Source of the DNA: Paracidovorax sp031843945
GTDB lineage: Bacteria > Pseudomonadota > Gammaproteobacteria > Burkholderiales > Burkholderiaceae_C
Assembly (NCBI RefSeq): GCF_031843945.1
Contig: NZ_JAVTJJ010000004.1
Coordinates: 186,001-250,000 of the forward strand
Direction: 5' to 3'
DNA length: 64,000 bases
Shown: positions 1 to 8,234 of the stretch, piece by piece
Layout: each line of letters begins with the position of its first letter
How positions within the stretch are numbered: position 1 is the first letter of the stretch
Notes under the pieces: model-generated
Seen by the model: only the letters and a program-made list of their open reading frames with translations
Databases searched by the model: none
What the model was told of the DNA's origin: nothing
Made by a program: the position numbers and the translations under genes

Positions 1-1
1 G

Positions 2-115
2 GTGCGCAGCGAAGGCAACCAAAGCACGGTGTCTGTACTCAACGCTGCGGGCGCGCCCGAATCGTCCGACAACGCACAGCGCATCGTGCGCGTGCTGGCG
101 GACGACCTGAAGTAA
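2..115 (+). CDS. bamC: BamC (outer membrane assembly lipoprotein), C-terminal fragment
   Basis: Only the last 37 codons are in the window, ending at a TAA. The visible peptide (VLNAAGAPESSDNAQRIVRV, then LADDLK) resembles the C-terminal end of BamC/NlpB lipoproteins, which help the BAM complex insert outer-membrane proteins. The next gene, an MBL-fold hydrolase 10 bases downstream, is the usual neighbour of bamC in Burkholderiales. Identity rests on this short tail and on synteny, so it is moderately sure. Confidence 0.55.
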   Translation: MRSEGNQSTVSVLNAAGAPESSDNAQRIVRVLADDLK

Positions 116-125
116 CTCGACCACG

Positions 126-905
126 GTGCTGCGGTTTCGGAACCTGGCGAGCGGCAGCACCGGCAATGCCACGCTGATCGAAGGCAGCACTGGCGGACAG
201 TCCCGCCGTCTGTTGGTCGATTGCGGTCTGGGCATTCGCACACTGGAAGGGCGGTTGGGCGCGGCGGGCATCGCGCTCGCCCAGCTCAACGCCGTGTTCA
301 TCACCCATGAACACTCTGACCACATCGGCTGCGTTCAGAAACTCGCCCTGCGCCACCGCGTGCCGGTGTGGATGAGCCACGGCACCTATGAAGCCATCGG
401 CGCGCCTGATTTCGATGGACTGCTGCGCATTGCCCGCGATGGCGAGCCCATCGACCTGGGTGCGTTTGAAGCGCGTCCTTTCACCGTGCCGCACGATGCG
501 CGCGAACCCCTGCACTTGCGTTGCAGCGACGGTGCGACGCATGTGGGCTTGCTGACCGACCTGGGCCACGCGTCAGACCATGTGCTGGAGCAACTGCGTG
601 GCTGCCATGCGCTGCTCCTGGAATCGAACCACGACACGGACATGCTGCAAGCGTCCGCATATCCGGCCTTTTTGAAGCGCCGCATCAGCGGCCGTTTTGG
701 CCATCTGCCCAATCACGTATCGGCCGACATCCTGCGCGCGGTGCGCCATGCGGGCCTGCGCCGCGTGGTCGCAGCCCACTTGAGCGCGCAGAACAACCAT
801 CCCGATCTGGCACGCGCAGCACTGGCCGAAGCCCTGGGTTGGCCCGCGGAGGCGGTGGATGTGGCACACCCGCGCGAAGGTACGGGCTGGATCGAAGCCG
901 GCTAG
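126..905 (+). CDS. MBL-fold metallo-hydrolase (YycJ/WalJ-like)
   Basis: A 259-residue metallo-beta-lactamase-fold protein. The metal-binding HxHxDH motif is THEHSDH at residues 60-66, followed by further conserved His/Asp positions (LLTDLGH, ESNHD, AAHLSAQNNHP). The N-terminus LRFRNLASGSTGNATLIE is typical of the YycJ-like branch, predicted to be cytoplasmic nucleases or phosphodiesterases. The start is a GTG with no strong ribosome binding site, 10 bases after the bamC stop, so it is probably translated from the same transcript. Substrate unknown. Confidence 0.85.
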   Translation: MLRFRNLASGSTGNATLIEGSTGGQSRRLLVDCGLGIRTLEGRLGAAGIALAQLNAVFITHEHSDHIGCVQKLALRHRVPVWMSHGTYEAIGAPDFDGLLRIARDGEPIDLGAFEARPFTVPHDAREPLHLRCSDGATHVGLLTDLGHASDHVLEQLRGCHALLLESNHDTDMLQASAYPAFLKRRISGRFGHLPNHVSADILRAVRHAGLRRVVAAHLSAQNNHPDLARAALAEALGWPAEAVDVAHPREGTGWIEAG

Positions 906-960
906 CTCCGCCTCCTTGCGTTAATCGCCCGAGAGAGATGAAAGACAGAAACCTATAGGC

Positions 961-992
961 AAAAAAAAGCCCCGACGTAAAGTACGGGGCTT
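961..992 (-). terminator. Rho-independent terminator of the small lipoprotein gene
   Basis: An 8-bp inverted repeat (AAGCCCCG / CGGGGCTT) around a 10-base loop is preceded on the plus strand by a run of A, so on the minus strand the hairpin is followed by a U tract. It lies just beyond the stop of the minus-strand gene at 1037-1291. Confidence 0.75.
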
Positions 993-1036
993 GGAGTCCA
1001 ACCCCGGGCTTGCACCCGCGGCGGAGTCTGTCCAAT

Positions 1037-1291
1037 TTACTTGGCGGCGGAAGCGCCGGTAGCGGCAGCAGCAGCAGCGTCTGCAGCGGCCTTGGCAGCG
1101 TCGGAAGAAGGAGCGGCAGGCGCCATGGCAGCCGATGCGGGAGCAACGGGCGCGGAAGCAGCGGGCGTCACAACGGGTGCGGGCACTTCCACAGCGGCAG
1201 GAGCCGGTGCAGGAGCGGGTTCTTCCTTCTTGCCACAGGCGGCCAGGGCAGCAGCAGCGATCAAAGCGGCCAGAACGACGGAATTCTTCAT
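1037..1291 (-). CDS. Small Ala/Pro-rich lipoprotein
   Basis: An 84-residue protein with a lipoprotein signal peptide: MKNSVV, a hydrophobic stretch, and a lipobox ending LAAC with Cys19, followed by GKKEEP. The mature part is almost only Ala, Pro, Val and Ser, with no recognisable domain, as in many small Comamonadaceae lipoproteins. I chose the ATG at 1291 over the longer frame because it directly precedes the signal peptide and has GAGGAAA a few bases upstream. A clear terminator follows. Function unknown; probably envelope-anchored. Confidence 0.7.
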   Translation of the reverse strand: MKNSVVLAALIAAAALAACGKKEEPAPAPAPAAVEVPAPVVTPAASAPVAPASAAMAPAAPSSDAAKAAADAAAAAATGASAAK

Positions 1292-1408
1292 TTCAGGTTT
1301 CCTCTTGGACAAACGGGATTCTTTGATTGGCCACACGTCCACCTCTTGCAGCGGTCCGGTTGGCCGGGCACGCCCAGTGGCGTGTGTGGTTGTAAATGCC
1401 AACAGGAA

Positions 1409-1414
1409 ATTATA
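1409..1414 (-). promoter_or_regulatory. Possible -10 box of the small lipoprotein gene
   Basis: On the minus strand the sequence reads TATAAT at this site, about 115 bases before the lipoprotein start codon. A TTGACG lies too close (8 bases) to be its -35 and a TTAGTC-like element lies at roughly 18 bases. This is a weak, sequence-only call. Confidence 0.3.
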
Positions 1415-1468
1415 GGGAGTTTCGTCAATACTGACTAACACTGACGGGGCATTGCTGCAACCTCCGCG

Positions 1469-1990
1469 TCAGAGACCGAGCGTAGTGGCGGGAAAACCCG
1501 GCCCGCTCTTGCGCAAAAGCCACTCATCGAGCGACTCGCGCAACAGCACGCGTCTGTCGGGCTCTGTGCCAGACACGCCCACGCAACGCTCTGCATCCAG
1601 CCGGTGCAGGCCCCATCCCGGAGCCCACAGCGCGCTGGGCACCTCTATCGGTCGGGTACATGACGCCTTGCGGCAGTGAATAAGGTGGCCCCACCTGGTG
1701 CGCCACTGCACGAAGCGGGCATGCTGGCGCAGCACCGCGCCAAAGTCTGCAGCCAGCAACGTGCACGTGCGTCCGGCGCGAGCCCAAGCCTGCAGCGATT
1801 CGGCGACTGCCCGTTCGCCCAGCGGCCAGTCGTGAAAGTCCGGATCGCTGAGCACGATCTCTGTCCAGCCTTCGCGTGCGGCGCAAGCCAGCGCATCGCG
1901 CACCAGCTGGCGAAAATCCTCCCGTCCCACGAATCGGCCTTCGGGGAGCACGGGGGCTGCCGGAGGTTCGGGAATCATGGAATCGCTCAT
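1469..1990 (-). CDS. Conserved hypothetical protein next to roxA
   Basis: A 173-residue protein starting MSDSMIPEPP. No family is recognised. Features seen are an aromatic, acidic segment (LSDPDFHDWPLGERAVAESL), Trp-rich stretches (FVQWRTRWGHLIHC) and a basic C-terminus. It reads on from the JmjC gene with only 16 bases between them, so the two probably form one transcription unit. The gene product could be an accessory of the oxygenase or an unrelated protein. The ATG at 1990 was preferred to upstream starts that would overlap roxA. Confidence 0.6.
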   Translation of the reverse strand: MSDSMIPEPPAAPVLPEGRFVGREDFRQLVRDALACAAREGWTEIVLSDPDFHDWPLGERAVAESLQAWARAGRTCTLLAADFGAVLRQHARFVQWRTRWGHLIHCRKASCTRPIEVPSALWAPGWGLHRLDAERCVGVSGTEPDRRVLLRESLDEWLLRKSGPGFPATTLGL

Positions 1991-2006
1991 GGCGGCTGTG
2001 TTTCGG

Positions 2007-3137
2007 TCAGGCCTGAGACGCCTGAGCATGTGCCCAGCCGCTGTCGCACCATGAAGACAGCAACTCGAGCGCATCGTCGCTCGCCTTGGCCAGATCGCGC
2101 GCGCTCAGGGTGCGCTCGTCGGCCAGACGGCGCATCAACGTGGCGTCGCGACCCGCAGCGCGGTAGCTTTCGCCGTTGATGAACACATGGCGCTGGTCGT
2201 ACATCATGCGGGTGCGCCGGTCCAGGGTGACACCTTCCAGCAAACCGCTGGGCGGCGCCGGTTCGAACCAGACGTTGGACTTGGGCTCGGTCAGCGACTC
2301 GCCCAACGCACGCTCCACCGAATGCAGGTCGGCCAACGCACGACGCACCGCATCGCGAGCGAAGGTCTGCAAAGCTTCGGGAATGGCCCCGGGTTGGCCC
2401 ACAGCCTCCTGGCGCGGGTCGCGATAGATGGGCGTACCTTCGTCGTCGGTGGCTTCGTCGGCCAGGCGCAGCAGAATGTTCTGCGCCACGTCAGCCCGAT
2501 TGGGCGATCGAAACCCAATGGAATAGGTCATGCACTCGCCTTCGGCAACACCGTCGTGTGCCCAACGGGGCGGCAAGTACAGCATGTCACCGGGCTCCAG
2601 CACGAACTCCTGTTCCGGCTCGAAATGTTCGAGCACCTTGAGAGGAATGCCTTCGCGCAGGGTGAAGTCCTTCTGCCGTCCGATGCGCCAGCGGCGCCGC
2701 CCATGGGCCTGCAGCAGGAACACGTCGTAGCTGTCGAAATGCGGTCCGACACCTCCGCCGTCGCTGGCATAGCTGATCATCAGATCATCGAGCCGCGCCT
2801 CGGGCACGAACCGGAACTGCTGCATCAACGCGTGCGTAGCATCGTCGTGCAGGTCAACGCCCTGCACCAGCAGCGTCCAGTCGGGCGTCTGCAACGCGGG
2901 CAGAGATCGACGCGCAAAAGGCCCGTGGCGCAGCAGCCATTGGCCCTTGCGCAACTGCACCAGACGCGATTCAACGCCTTCCGTGCCGGCCAGCGCGAAC
3001 AAGTCGGCACGGCGTACCGGCGGCTGGAAACCGGCAATCGCCTGCCTCACCAGCAGTGGCTTCTTGTGCCAGTAGGTGCGCATGAATTGCGCTGGCGTGA
3101 GGCCTCCAAGCAGAGGCAAAGGCGATTGGACATCCAT
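2007..3137 (-). CDS. roxA: JmjC-type cupin 2-oxoglutarate oxygenase (ribosomal oxygenase-like)
   Basis: A 376-residue cupin protein of the RoxA/YcfD family, Fe(II)/2-oxoglutarate oxygenases; the E. coli member hydroxylates an arginine of ribosomal protein L16. The iron triad is visible as HFD (His133, Asp135) and the distal His194 in LPPRWAHDG; an N-terminal FMRTYWHKKPLLVRQA segment is typical. The start at 3137 leaves 52 bases to the divergently read slyD gene, so both promoters must lie there or overlap the start regions. The L16 substrate is inferred from the family only. Confidence 0.85.
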   Translation of the reverse strand: MDVQSPLPLLGGLTPAQFMRTYWHKKPLLVRQAIAGFQPPVRRADLFALAGTEGVESRLVQLRKGQWLLRHGPFARRSLPALQTPDWTLLVQGVDLHDDATHALMQQFRFVPEARLDDLMISYASDGGGVGPHFDSYDVFLLQAHGRRRWRIGRQKDFTLREGIPLKVLEHFEPEQEFVLEPGDMLYLPPRWAHDGVAEGECMTYSIGFRSPNRADVAQNILLRLADEATDDEGTPIYRDPRQEAVGQPGAIPEALQTFARDAVRRALADLHSVERALGESLTEPKSNVWFEPAPPSGLLEGVTLDRRTRMMYDQRHVFINGESYRAAGRDATLMRRLADERTLSARDLAKASDDALELLSSWCDSGWAHAQASQA

Positions 3138-3189
3138 GGGATCGGTGCGGCCGCATTCGCGGCGGTGGTCAAACTGCGACAATTCTCCT

Positions 3190-3714
3190 ATGGAAATCAA
3201 ACAACAATGTGTGGTCGCTTTGACCTGGGTCTTGAAAGACACGCTGGGCGAAGAACTGGATGTGCTCGACGATCCGGTCGAATTTTTTGTCGGAGGCGAC
3301 GATCTGCTGGAGCGGGTGCAAGAGGCCTTGCAGGGCCATGTGGCCGGCGCCCAGCTCGATCTGCACCTGGAGCCTGAAGAAGCGTTCGGCGAGTACCAGG
3401 AACAGTTGCTGTTTCTGGAGCCACGCTCGCTGTTCCCCAAGGAAATCGAAGAAGGTATGACCTTTGAAGGCGCCGCGTTGCCAGAGGGCAGCAACCCGCA
3501 AGCTCCACGCGATGCGCTCTACACAGTGTCACAGCTGTACCCGGACCACGTGGTGCTGGACGGCAATCACCCGCTTGCGGGCATTGCGCTTCGGCTGCAC
3601 CTGGTGGTGCAATCTGTGCGGGAAGCGACGGACGAAGAGATAGCACGCGGAACGGCCGGCACAGGCTTTTTTCGCATACAGCCTGCAGAGTCCGACGGTA
3701 GTCATCTGCACTGA
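3190..3714 (+). CDS. slyD: FKBP-type peptidyl-prolyl isomerase, SlyD-like
   Basis: A 174-residue SlyD-type protein. It begins with a beta strand ending in VLKDTLGEELD, has the PVEFFVGGDDLLERVQEAL helix where SlyD has the P-G-LE-AL motif, and the LEPEEAFGEY motif that precedes the insert-in-flap chaperone domain. SlyD proteins catalyse prolyl cis-trans isomerisation and chaperone folding in the cytoplasm. The C-terminus lacks the long His/Cys-rich metal tail of E. coli SlyD. It is divergent from roxA and followed by a terminator. Confidence 0.8.
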   Translation: MEIKQQCVVALTWVLKDTLGEELDVLDDPVEFFVGGDDLLERVQEALQGHVAGAQLDLHLEPEEAFGEYQEQLLFLEPRSLFPKEIEEGMTFEGAALPEGSNPQAPRDALYTVSQLYPDHVVLDGNHPLAGIALRLHLVVQSVREATDEEIARGTAGTGFFRIQPAESDGSHLH

Positions 3715-3719
3715 AATGA

Positions 3720-3746
3720 CAACGGGCCCCACAAGGCCCGTTGTTT
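3720..3746 (+). terminator. Terminator hairpin between slyD and the glycine-zipper lipoprotein gene
   Basis: A 9-bp perfect stem (CAACGGGCC / GGCCCGTTG) with a 6-base loop, followed by TTT, starts 5 bases after the slyD stop. The genes on both sides converge here, so it may serve both directions. Confidence 0.7.
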
Positions 3747-3786
3747 ATCCCCAGGCAACCCGGGGACGATGGAAGGATCCGGTCGT

Positions 3787-4278
3787 TTACTGGCGCGAGA
3801 TCTGACCGCCATTCAGACGAACTCGGTCGCCGGTACGCAGGTCACCAGGCGACGCGACCTCGTAGACGCGTTGTCCGCCCTGGTCCAGGTTGATGACAAG
3901 GCGATAGCCCTCAACACCACCGCTGCCGCCACGTCCTTCAATGGCATTGCCAGCCACACCACCGCCGACGGCGCCAATCACAGTGGCTGCCGCACGACCG
4001 CTGCCGCCGCCGATTTGATTACCCAGCACGCCGCCTACCACGGCGCCAAGTACTGCACCAGCGCCGCTGGTGCGGGGCTTGCTCTGCAGCGTCTCGATGT
4101 TGGACACGGTGCCGAACTCGGTGCCATATTGATTGTTGGCCACGGGCGCGTTGTTATAGACCTGAGTCGGCTGTTGCGACTGATATTCAGGATAACGAGG
4201 CTGCTGAGCGCAAGCAGCCAACGAGCCTGCTACGACCACGGAAGCAGCCAGAGTGGCGAGGCGGGATGAGGTACGCAT
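3787..4278 (-). CDS. Glycine-zipper 2TM outer-membrane lipoprotein (SlyB/Pcp-like)
   Basis: A 163-residue lipoprotein: signal peptide with lipobox SLAAC (Cys23), a Gln/Tyr/Asn-rich linker, a glycine-zipper segment (about residues 72-115, many GxxxG such as GAVVGGVLGNQIGGG and GAVGGGVAGNAIEG) and a C-terminal beta-rich part (YRLVINLDQGGQRVYEVASP). This layout is that of SlyB/Pcp proteins, which sit in the outer membrane and affect envelope integrity. It stands alone; a good ribosome binding site (AGGAG) precedes the ATG. Confidence 0.8.
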   Translation of the reverse strand: MRTSSRLATLAASVVVAGSLAACAQQPRYPEYQSQQPTQVYNNAPVANNQYGTEFGTVSNIETLQSKPRTSGAGAVLGAVVGGVLGNQIGGGSGRAAATVIGAVGGGVAGNAIEGRGGSGGVEGYRLVINLDQGGQRVYEVASPGDLRTGDRVRLNGGQISRQ

Positions 4279-4457
4279 GTGTGAACTCCTTTATCAGTGC
4301 AATGGCCGACGAGGCCTAAGCGTTGACCGATTGAACCATTGCACACACTTGCGTAGGTGCCGGCCGGCACGCGTCCATCTCGTAGTCCATGGCCTTACAG
4401 CGAGTACTGCCAACCGCGTCAGCATCGCGACTGTGCGTCGCGCGCCTGGGCTATGAC

Positions 4458-4907
4458 TTAATGCTTGCCCGTAGAGCCGTAGCCCCCCTGGCCCCGCTCC
4501 GATGGAGCAGCGAACTCCGCTACCACGTTGAACTGCGCCTGAACCACCGGAACGATGACCAGCTGGGCCAGCCGCTCCATCGGCTGCAACGTGAATGCGG
4601 TATCGCTGCGATTCCAGGCGCTCACCATCAACTGACCTTGGTAGTCGCTGTCGATCAAACCCACGAGGTTGCCCAGCACGATGCCGTGCTTGTGGCCCAG
4701 TCCGGAGCGCGGCAGGATCAGCGCTGCGTAGCCTGGGTCTTGCAGGTGGATGGCGATGCCGGTGGGCACCAGCTGCCAGGCATTGGCCTCCAGCGTGAGC
4801 GGCGCATCGAGGCAGGCGCGCAAGTCCAGCCCGGCACTACCGGGAGTGGCGTAGGCCGGCAATTGCTCTGCCATGCGGGGGTCGAGAATCTTGACGTCGA
4901 TCTTCAC
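4458..4907 (-). CDS. dut: dUTP diphosphatase
   Basis: Trimeric dUTPase hydrolysing dUTP to dUMP and pyrophosphate, which keeps uracil out of DNA and supplies dTMP synthesis. All five family motifs are present: PGSAGLDLRA, PRSGLGHKHG, GLIDSDYQGQL, ERLAQLVIVP and the glycine-rich C-terminal RGQGGYGSTG. The length (149 residues) is normal if translation starts at the GTG at 4907 (VKIDVKIL); a GTG at 4916 is also possible, and longer starts would overlap the gene before it. It ends the coaBC-hypothetical-dut unit. Confidence 0.93.
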   Translation of the reverse strand: MKIDVKILDPRMAEQLPAYATPGSAGLDLRACLDAPLTLEANAWQLVPTGIAIHLQDPGYAALILPRSGLGHKHGIVLGNLVGLIDSDYQGQLMVSAWNRSDTAFTLQPMERLAQLVIVPVVQAQFNVVAEFAAPSERGQGGYGSTGKH

Positions 4908-4917
4908 AAAAACCACT

Positions 4918-5154
4918 TTACTTTCTGGACTGGGATGCTTGGGACGCCTGCTCCAACGCATGCCACACGCGTTGCCAGAGGGATCTTGGCGCGGCCGATG
5001 CCGCAACGCGTCGGGCAGATTGCTTCGCGCTGCCACGCTGCGGCGTGGCGCCTGGTGTGGGGCCGTGGGCCTGGCTGGTCAGACGTTCGACATAGCTCGC
5101 GAAGTCGCCATCTGCAGGCGTGTCCGCATCGGGACGCATGGGAGAAAGTGACAT
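4918..5154 (-). CDS. Small hypothetical protein between coaBC and dut
   Basis: A 78-residue polar protein, MSLSPMRPDADTPADGDF and so on, with a basic Ala/Ser/Gln-rich C-terminus. No domain is recognised. It lies in the same direction as coaBC and dut, its stop touches the dut start region, and the spacing suggests translational coupling. It might be a real small gene of the operon or a spurious frame; position and start codon favour a gene. Confidence 0.5.
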   Translation of the reverse strand: MSLSPMRPDADTPADGDFASYVERLTSQAHGPTPGATPQRGSAKQSARRVAASAAPRSLWQRVWHALEQASQASQSRK

Positions 5155-5200
5155 GCAAGCTTTCGAGTGGAAAACAACGAGTGGAGAGGCACACGATCAG

Positions 5201-6421
5201 TCAGCGTGCAGCCGTTAGGCGACGAGCGATGTCAGCCACCAGTTTGCCCGCCAGTTCGCGCTTGGAGGCGCGTGGCAGCGCGCGATGGCCGTGCTCGTCG
5301 ATCAATATCAGTGCATTGTCGTCTTGACCGAACGTGGCCGGCCCGATGTTGCCAACCAGCAGCGGCACGCCTTTGCGGATGCGCTTGGCACTGGCGTGTT
5401 CCAGCAGGTTCTGGCTCTCCGCAGCAAAACCGACACAGAACAGCGCGCCGGAACGCGCGCGCTCAGACCTCGCCACCGTGGCCAGGATGTCGGTGTTCTC
5501 CACAAACGTCATCGGGGGCACAGCACCCGTGCCGTCTTTCTTGATCTTCTGGTCGGCAGCGTGGGCCGGACGCCAGTCCGCCACGGCGGCAGTGGCGATG
5601 AAAACAGTCGCATCTGATGTGTGCGCCACAACGGCATCGAGCATTTCCTGTGCGGATTGCACCGATATGCGGCGCACGCCGCGCGGCACAGGCAAATGCA
5701 CCGGCCCGGCCACCAGTGTCACCTGCGCCCCAGCCTCCCGCGCGGCGCGTGCAATCGCAAAACCCATCTTGCCGCTTGACCGATTGGTGATGCCTCGAAC
5801 CGGGTCCATGGCCTCGAAGGTCGGACCCGCCGTGACCAGCACGTGCTGACCTGCCAGCAGTTTGGGGGCGAAAGCAGCTGACAGCTCTTCCATGATCTCG
5901 GCCGGCTCCAGCATGCGCCCGTCGCCTGTTTCGCCACAAGCCTGCTCGCCCGAGCCCACCCCCAGTACCGTGGCGCCATCGGCTGCCACCTGCGCCAGGT
6001 TGCGCTGAGTGGCAGGGTGCGCCCACATCTCACGGTTCATGGCTGGCGCCAGCAGCAGTGGAACACGATCGGTAGGCCGCGCCAGGCACAGCAGGCTCAG
6101 CAATTCGTCGGCCCGGCCCTGCACCAGGCGCGCGATGAAATCGGCGCTGCACGGCGCGATGAGGATCGCGTCGGCCTCGCGGCTCAGGTTGATGTGCGGC
6201 ATGTTGTTGGGCTCGCGCGCATCCCACTGCGAGCAGTAGACCGGCCGACCGGTCAGCGCCTGCATCGTCACGGGCGTGATGAACTGGCCGGCGGCTTCGG
6301 TCATCACTACCTGGACAGTCGCACCGGCCTTGATCAGCAGCCGGCTCAGTTCAGCCGCCTTGTAACAGGCCACGCCCCCACTCAGGCCGAGGACGATGTG
6401 TTTGCCAGCAAGCTCATTCAT
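5201..6421 (-). CDS. coaBC: Bifunctional phosphopantothenoylcysteine synthetase/decarboxylase
   Basis: 406 residues carrying two steps of coenzyme A synthesis: CTP-dependent coupling of phosphopantothenate with cysteine (CoaB, C-terminal half) and decarboxylation (CoaC, N-terminal flavoprotein half). CoaC marks are LGLSGGVACYKAAEL, the active-site His in NNMPHINLS, the PAMNREMW motif and the Cys in GSGEQACGETGDGRM. CoaB marks are TAGPTFEAMDPVRGITNRSS and the KIKK loop. The ATG at 6421 gives the normal N-terminus. Divergent from pyrG. Confidence 0.95.
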   Translation of the reverse strand: MNELAGKHIVLGLSGGVACYKAAELSRLLIKAGATVQVVMTEAAGQFITPVTMQALTGRPVYCSQWDAREPNNMPHINLSREADAILIAPCSADFIARLVQGRADELLSLLCLARPTDRVPLLLAPAMNREMWAHPATQRNLAQVAADGATVLGVGSGEQACGETGDGRMLEPAEIMEELSAAFAPKLLAGQHVLVTAGPTFEAMDPVRGITNRSSGKMGFAIARAAREAGAQVTLVAGPVHLPVPRGVRRISVQSAQEMLDAVVAHTSDATVFIATAAVADWRPAHAADQKIKKDGTGAVPPMTFVENTDILATVARSERARSGALFCVGFAAESQNLLEHASAKRIRKGVPLLVGNIGPATFGQDDNALILIDEHGHRALPRASKRELAGKLVADIARRLTAAR

Positions 6422-6493
6422 AAGAGAGGAATTTAGCAGACGGGTGCAGTGCACGCAGGCTGCGGGGCCGGCAGGCCCGGCCGGGGTGCCCTC

Positions 6494-6499
6494 TATAAT
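6494..6499 (+). promoter_or_regulatory. Putative -10 box of pyrG
   Basis: A perfect TATAAT 26 bases upstream of the pyrG ATG, in the 104-base region between the divergent coaBC and pyrG genes. No convincing -35 is seen at the usual distance in the GC-rich sequence before it. Confidence 0.45.
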
Positions 6500-6525
6500 C
6501 CCGATTTCCCACCACCAAAAAAGAC

Positions 6526-8214
6526 ATGACCAAATTTGTCTTCGTCACCGGCGGTGTGGTGTCTTCCCTGGGCAAGGGAATCGCCTCAGCCTCCCTTGCC
6601 GCGATCCTCGAATCGCGGGGCCTCAAAGTCACTCTCATCAAGCTCGACCCGTACATCAACGTGGATCCGGGCACCATGTCCCCGTTCCAGCACGGTGAGG
6701 TGTTCGTCACCGACGACGGCGCCGAAACCGACCTTGATCTTGGCCACTATGAGCGTTTCATCGAAACGCGCATGAAAAAGACCAACAACTTCACCACGGG
6801 CCGCATCTACCAATCCGTGCTGGAGAAGGAACGCCGTGGCGACTACCTCGGCAAGACCGTGCAGGTGATCCCGCACGTCACCAACGAGATCCAGGAATAC
6901 GTCAAGCGCGGCGCCGGCATCGGTACCACCGACGCGGTGGACGTCGCCATCGTCGAAATCGGCGGCACCGTAGGCGACATCGAATCGCTGCCCTTTCTGG
7001 AAGCCGTGCGCCAGCTGAGCCTCAAATTGGGGCCCAACAACGCCGCCTTCGTGCATCTGACCTACCTGCCCTTCATTGCGGCAGCGGGCGAGCTCAAGAC
7101 CAAGCCCACCCAGCACACCGTGCAGGAACTGCGCAAGATCGGCATTCAGCCCGACGCACTGCTGTGCCGCGCCGACCGCCGCATTCCCGACGAAGAGCGC
7201 GAGAAAATCTCGCTCTTCACCAACGTGCCCGAATGGGGCGTGATCAGCATGTGGGACGTGGACACTATCTACAAGGTGCCCCGCATGCTGCATGAACAGG
7301 GCCTGGACGGCCTGATCTGCGACAAGCTGCGCCTGAACACGCCGCCCACCAGCTTGAAGCGCTGGGACCAGTTGGTGTACGAGACCGAACACCCGCAGGG
7401 TGAGGTCACCATCGCCATGGTCGGCAAGTACGTCGATCTGTCCGACAGCTACAAGTCCGTGAACGAGGCGCTGCGCCATGCCGGCATGAAGAACCATGTG
7501 CGCGTGAAGATCGAGCACGTCGATTCCGAGACCATCGGCACGGCAGAAGCGGATGCCAAGCTGGCCAAGTACGACGCCATCCTGGTGCCCGGCGGCTTTG
7601 GCGCGCGCGGCGTGGAAGGCAAGATCTGCACCGCCAAGTTCGCCCGCGAACACAAGGTGCCTTACCTCGGCATCTGCCTGGGCATGCAGGTCGCCACCAT
7701 CGAATACGCACGCCACGTGGCCGGTCTGAAAGACGCCAACAGCACCGAATTCGAAGCTGCCACGCCCCACCCCGTGATCGCCTTGATCACCGAGTGGAAG
7801 GACGAGGACGGCACGATCAAGAAGCGCGATGCCAACTCGGACCTGGGCGGCACCATGCGCCTGGGCGCACAAAGCTCCGACGTGGCCCCGGGCACGCTGG
7901 CCCACCAGATCTACGGCAACGTGGTGACGGAACGCCATCGCCACCGCTACGAAGCCAACGTGAACTACCTGGACCAGCTGCGCCAGGCCGGCTTGGTGAT
8001 CTCCGCGCTGACGCAGCGCGAACAGCTCACCGAGATCGTCGAGCTGCCGCAAAGCGTGCACCCCTGGTACATCGGCGTGCAGTTCCATCCGGAATTCAAG
8101 TCCACGCCCTGGAACGGCCACCCACTCTTCAACGCTTTCATCAAGGCGGCCGTCGAACACCAGGCCGCGCGCGCACCGGCGCTCGCATCGGCCACTGCCG
8201 CAGCGGCAGCCTGA
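6526..8214 (+). CDS. pyrG: CTP synthase
   Basis: Converts UTP to CTP using ATP and glutamine. 562 residues. The N-terminal amidoligase domain opens with KFVFVTGGVVSSLGKGIA and has the DPYINVDPGTMSPFQHGEV and DGAETDLDLGHYERF motifs. The C-terminal glutamine amidotransferase has the nucleophile Cys384 in GICLGMQ and His521/Glu523 in QFHPEF. A short Ala-rich tail follows. First gene of the pyrG-kdsA-DUF1330-eno-ftsB block, 20 bases before kdsA. Confidence 0.97.
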   Translation: MTKFVFVTGGVVSSLGKGIASASLAAILESRGLKVTLIKLDPYINVDPGTMSPFQHGEVFVTDDGAETDLDLGHYERFIETRMKKTNNFTTGRIYQSVLEKERRGDYLGKTVQVIPHVTNEIQEYVKRGAGIGTTDAVDVAIVEIGGTVGDIESLPFLEAVRQLSLKLGPNNAAFVHLTYLPFIAAAGELKTKPTQHTVQELRKIGIQPDALLCRADRRIPDEEREKISLFTNVPEWGVISMWDVDTIYKVPRMLHEQGLDGLICDKLRLNTPPTSLKRWDQLVYETEHPQGEVTIAMVGKYVDLSDSYKSVNEALRHAGMKNHVRVKIEHVDSETIGTAEADAKLAKYDAILVPGGFGARGVEGKICTAKFAREHKVPYLGICLGMQVATIEYARHVAGLKDANSTEFEAATPHPVIALITEWKDEDGTIKKRDANSDLGGTMRLGAQSSDVAPGTLAHQIYGNVVTERHRHRYEANVNYLDQLRQAGLVISALTQREQLTEIVELPQSVHPWYIGVQFHPEFKSTPWNGHPLFNAFIKAAVEHQAARAPALASATAAAAA

Positions 8215-8234
8215 ACCCGCCGGAGACACAAGCC

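Noticed and set aside
2255..2275. GGTTCGAACC considered as a tRNA T-loop
   Set aside because: It lies inside the roxA coding frame and no cloverleaf arms or CCA end can be formed around it.
6586..8229. A 547-codon minus-strand frame opposite pyrG
   Set aside because: Complete overlap with pyrG, one of the surest genes in the window; composition artefact.
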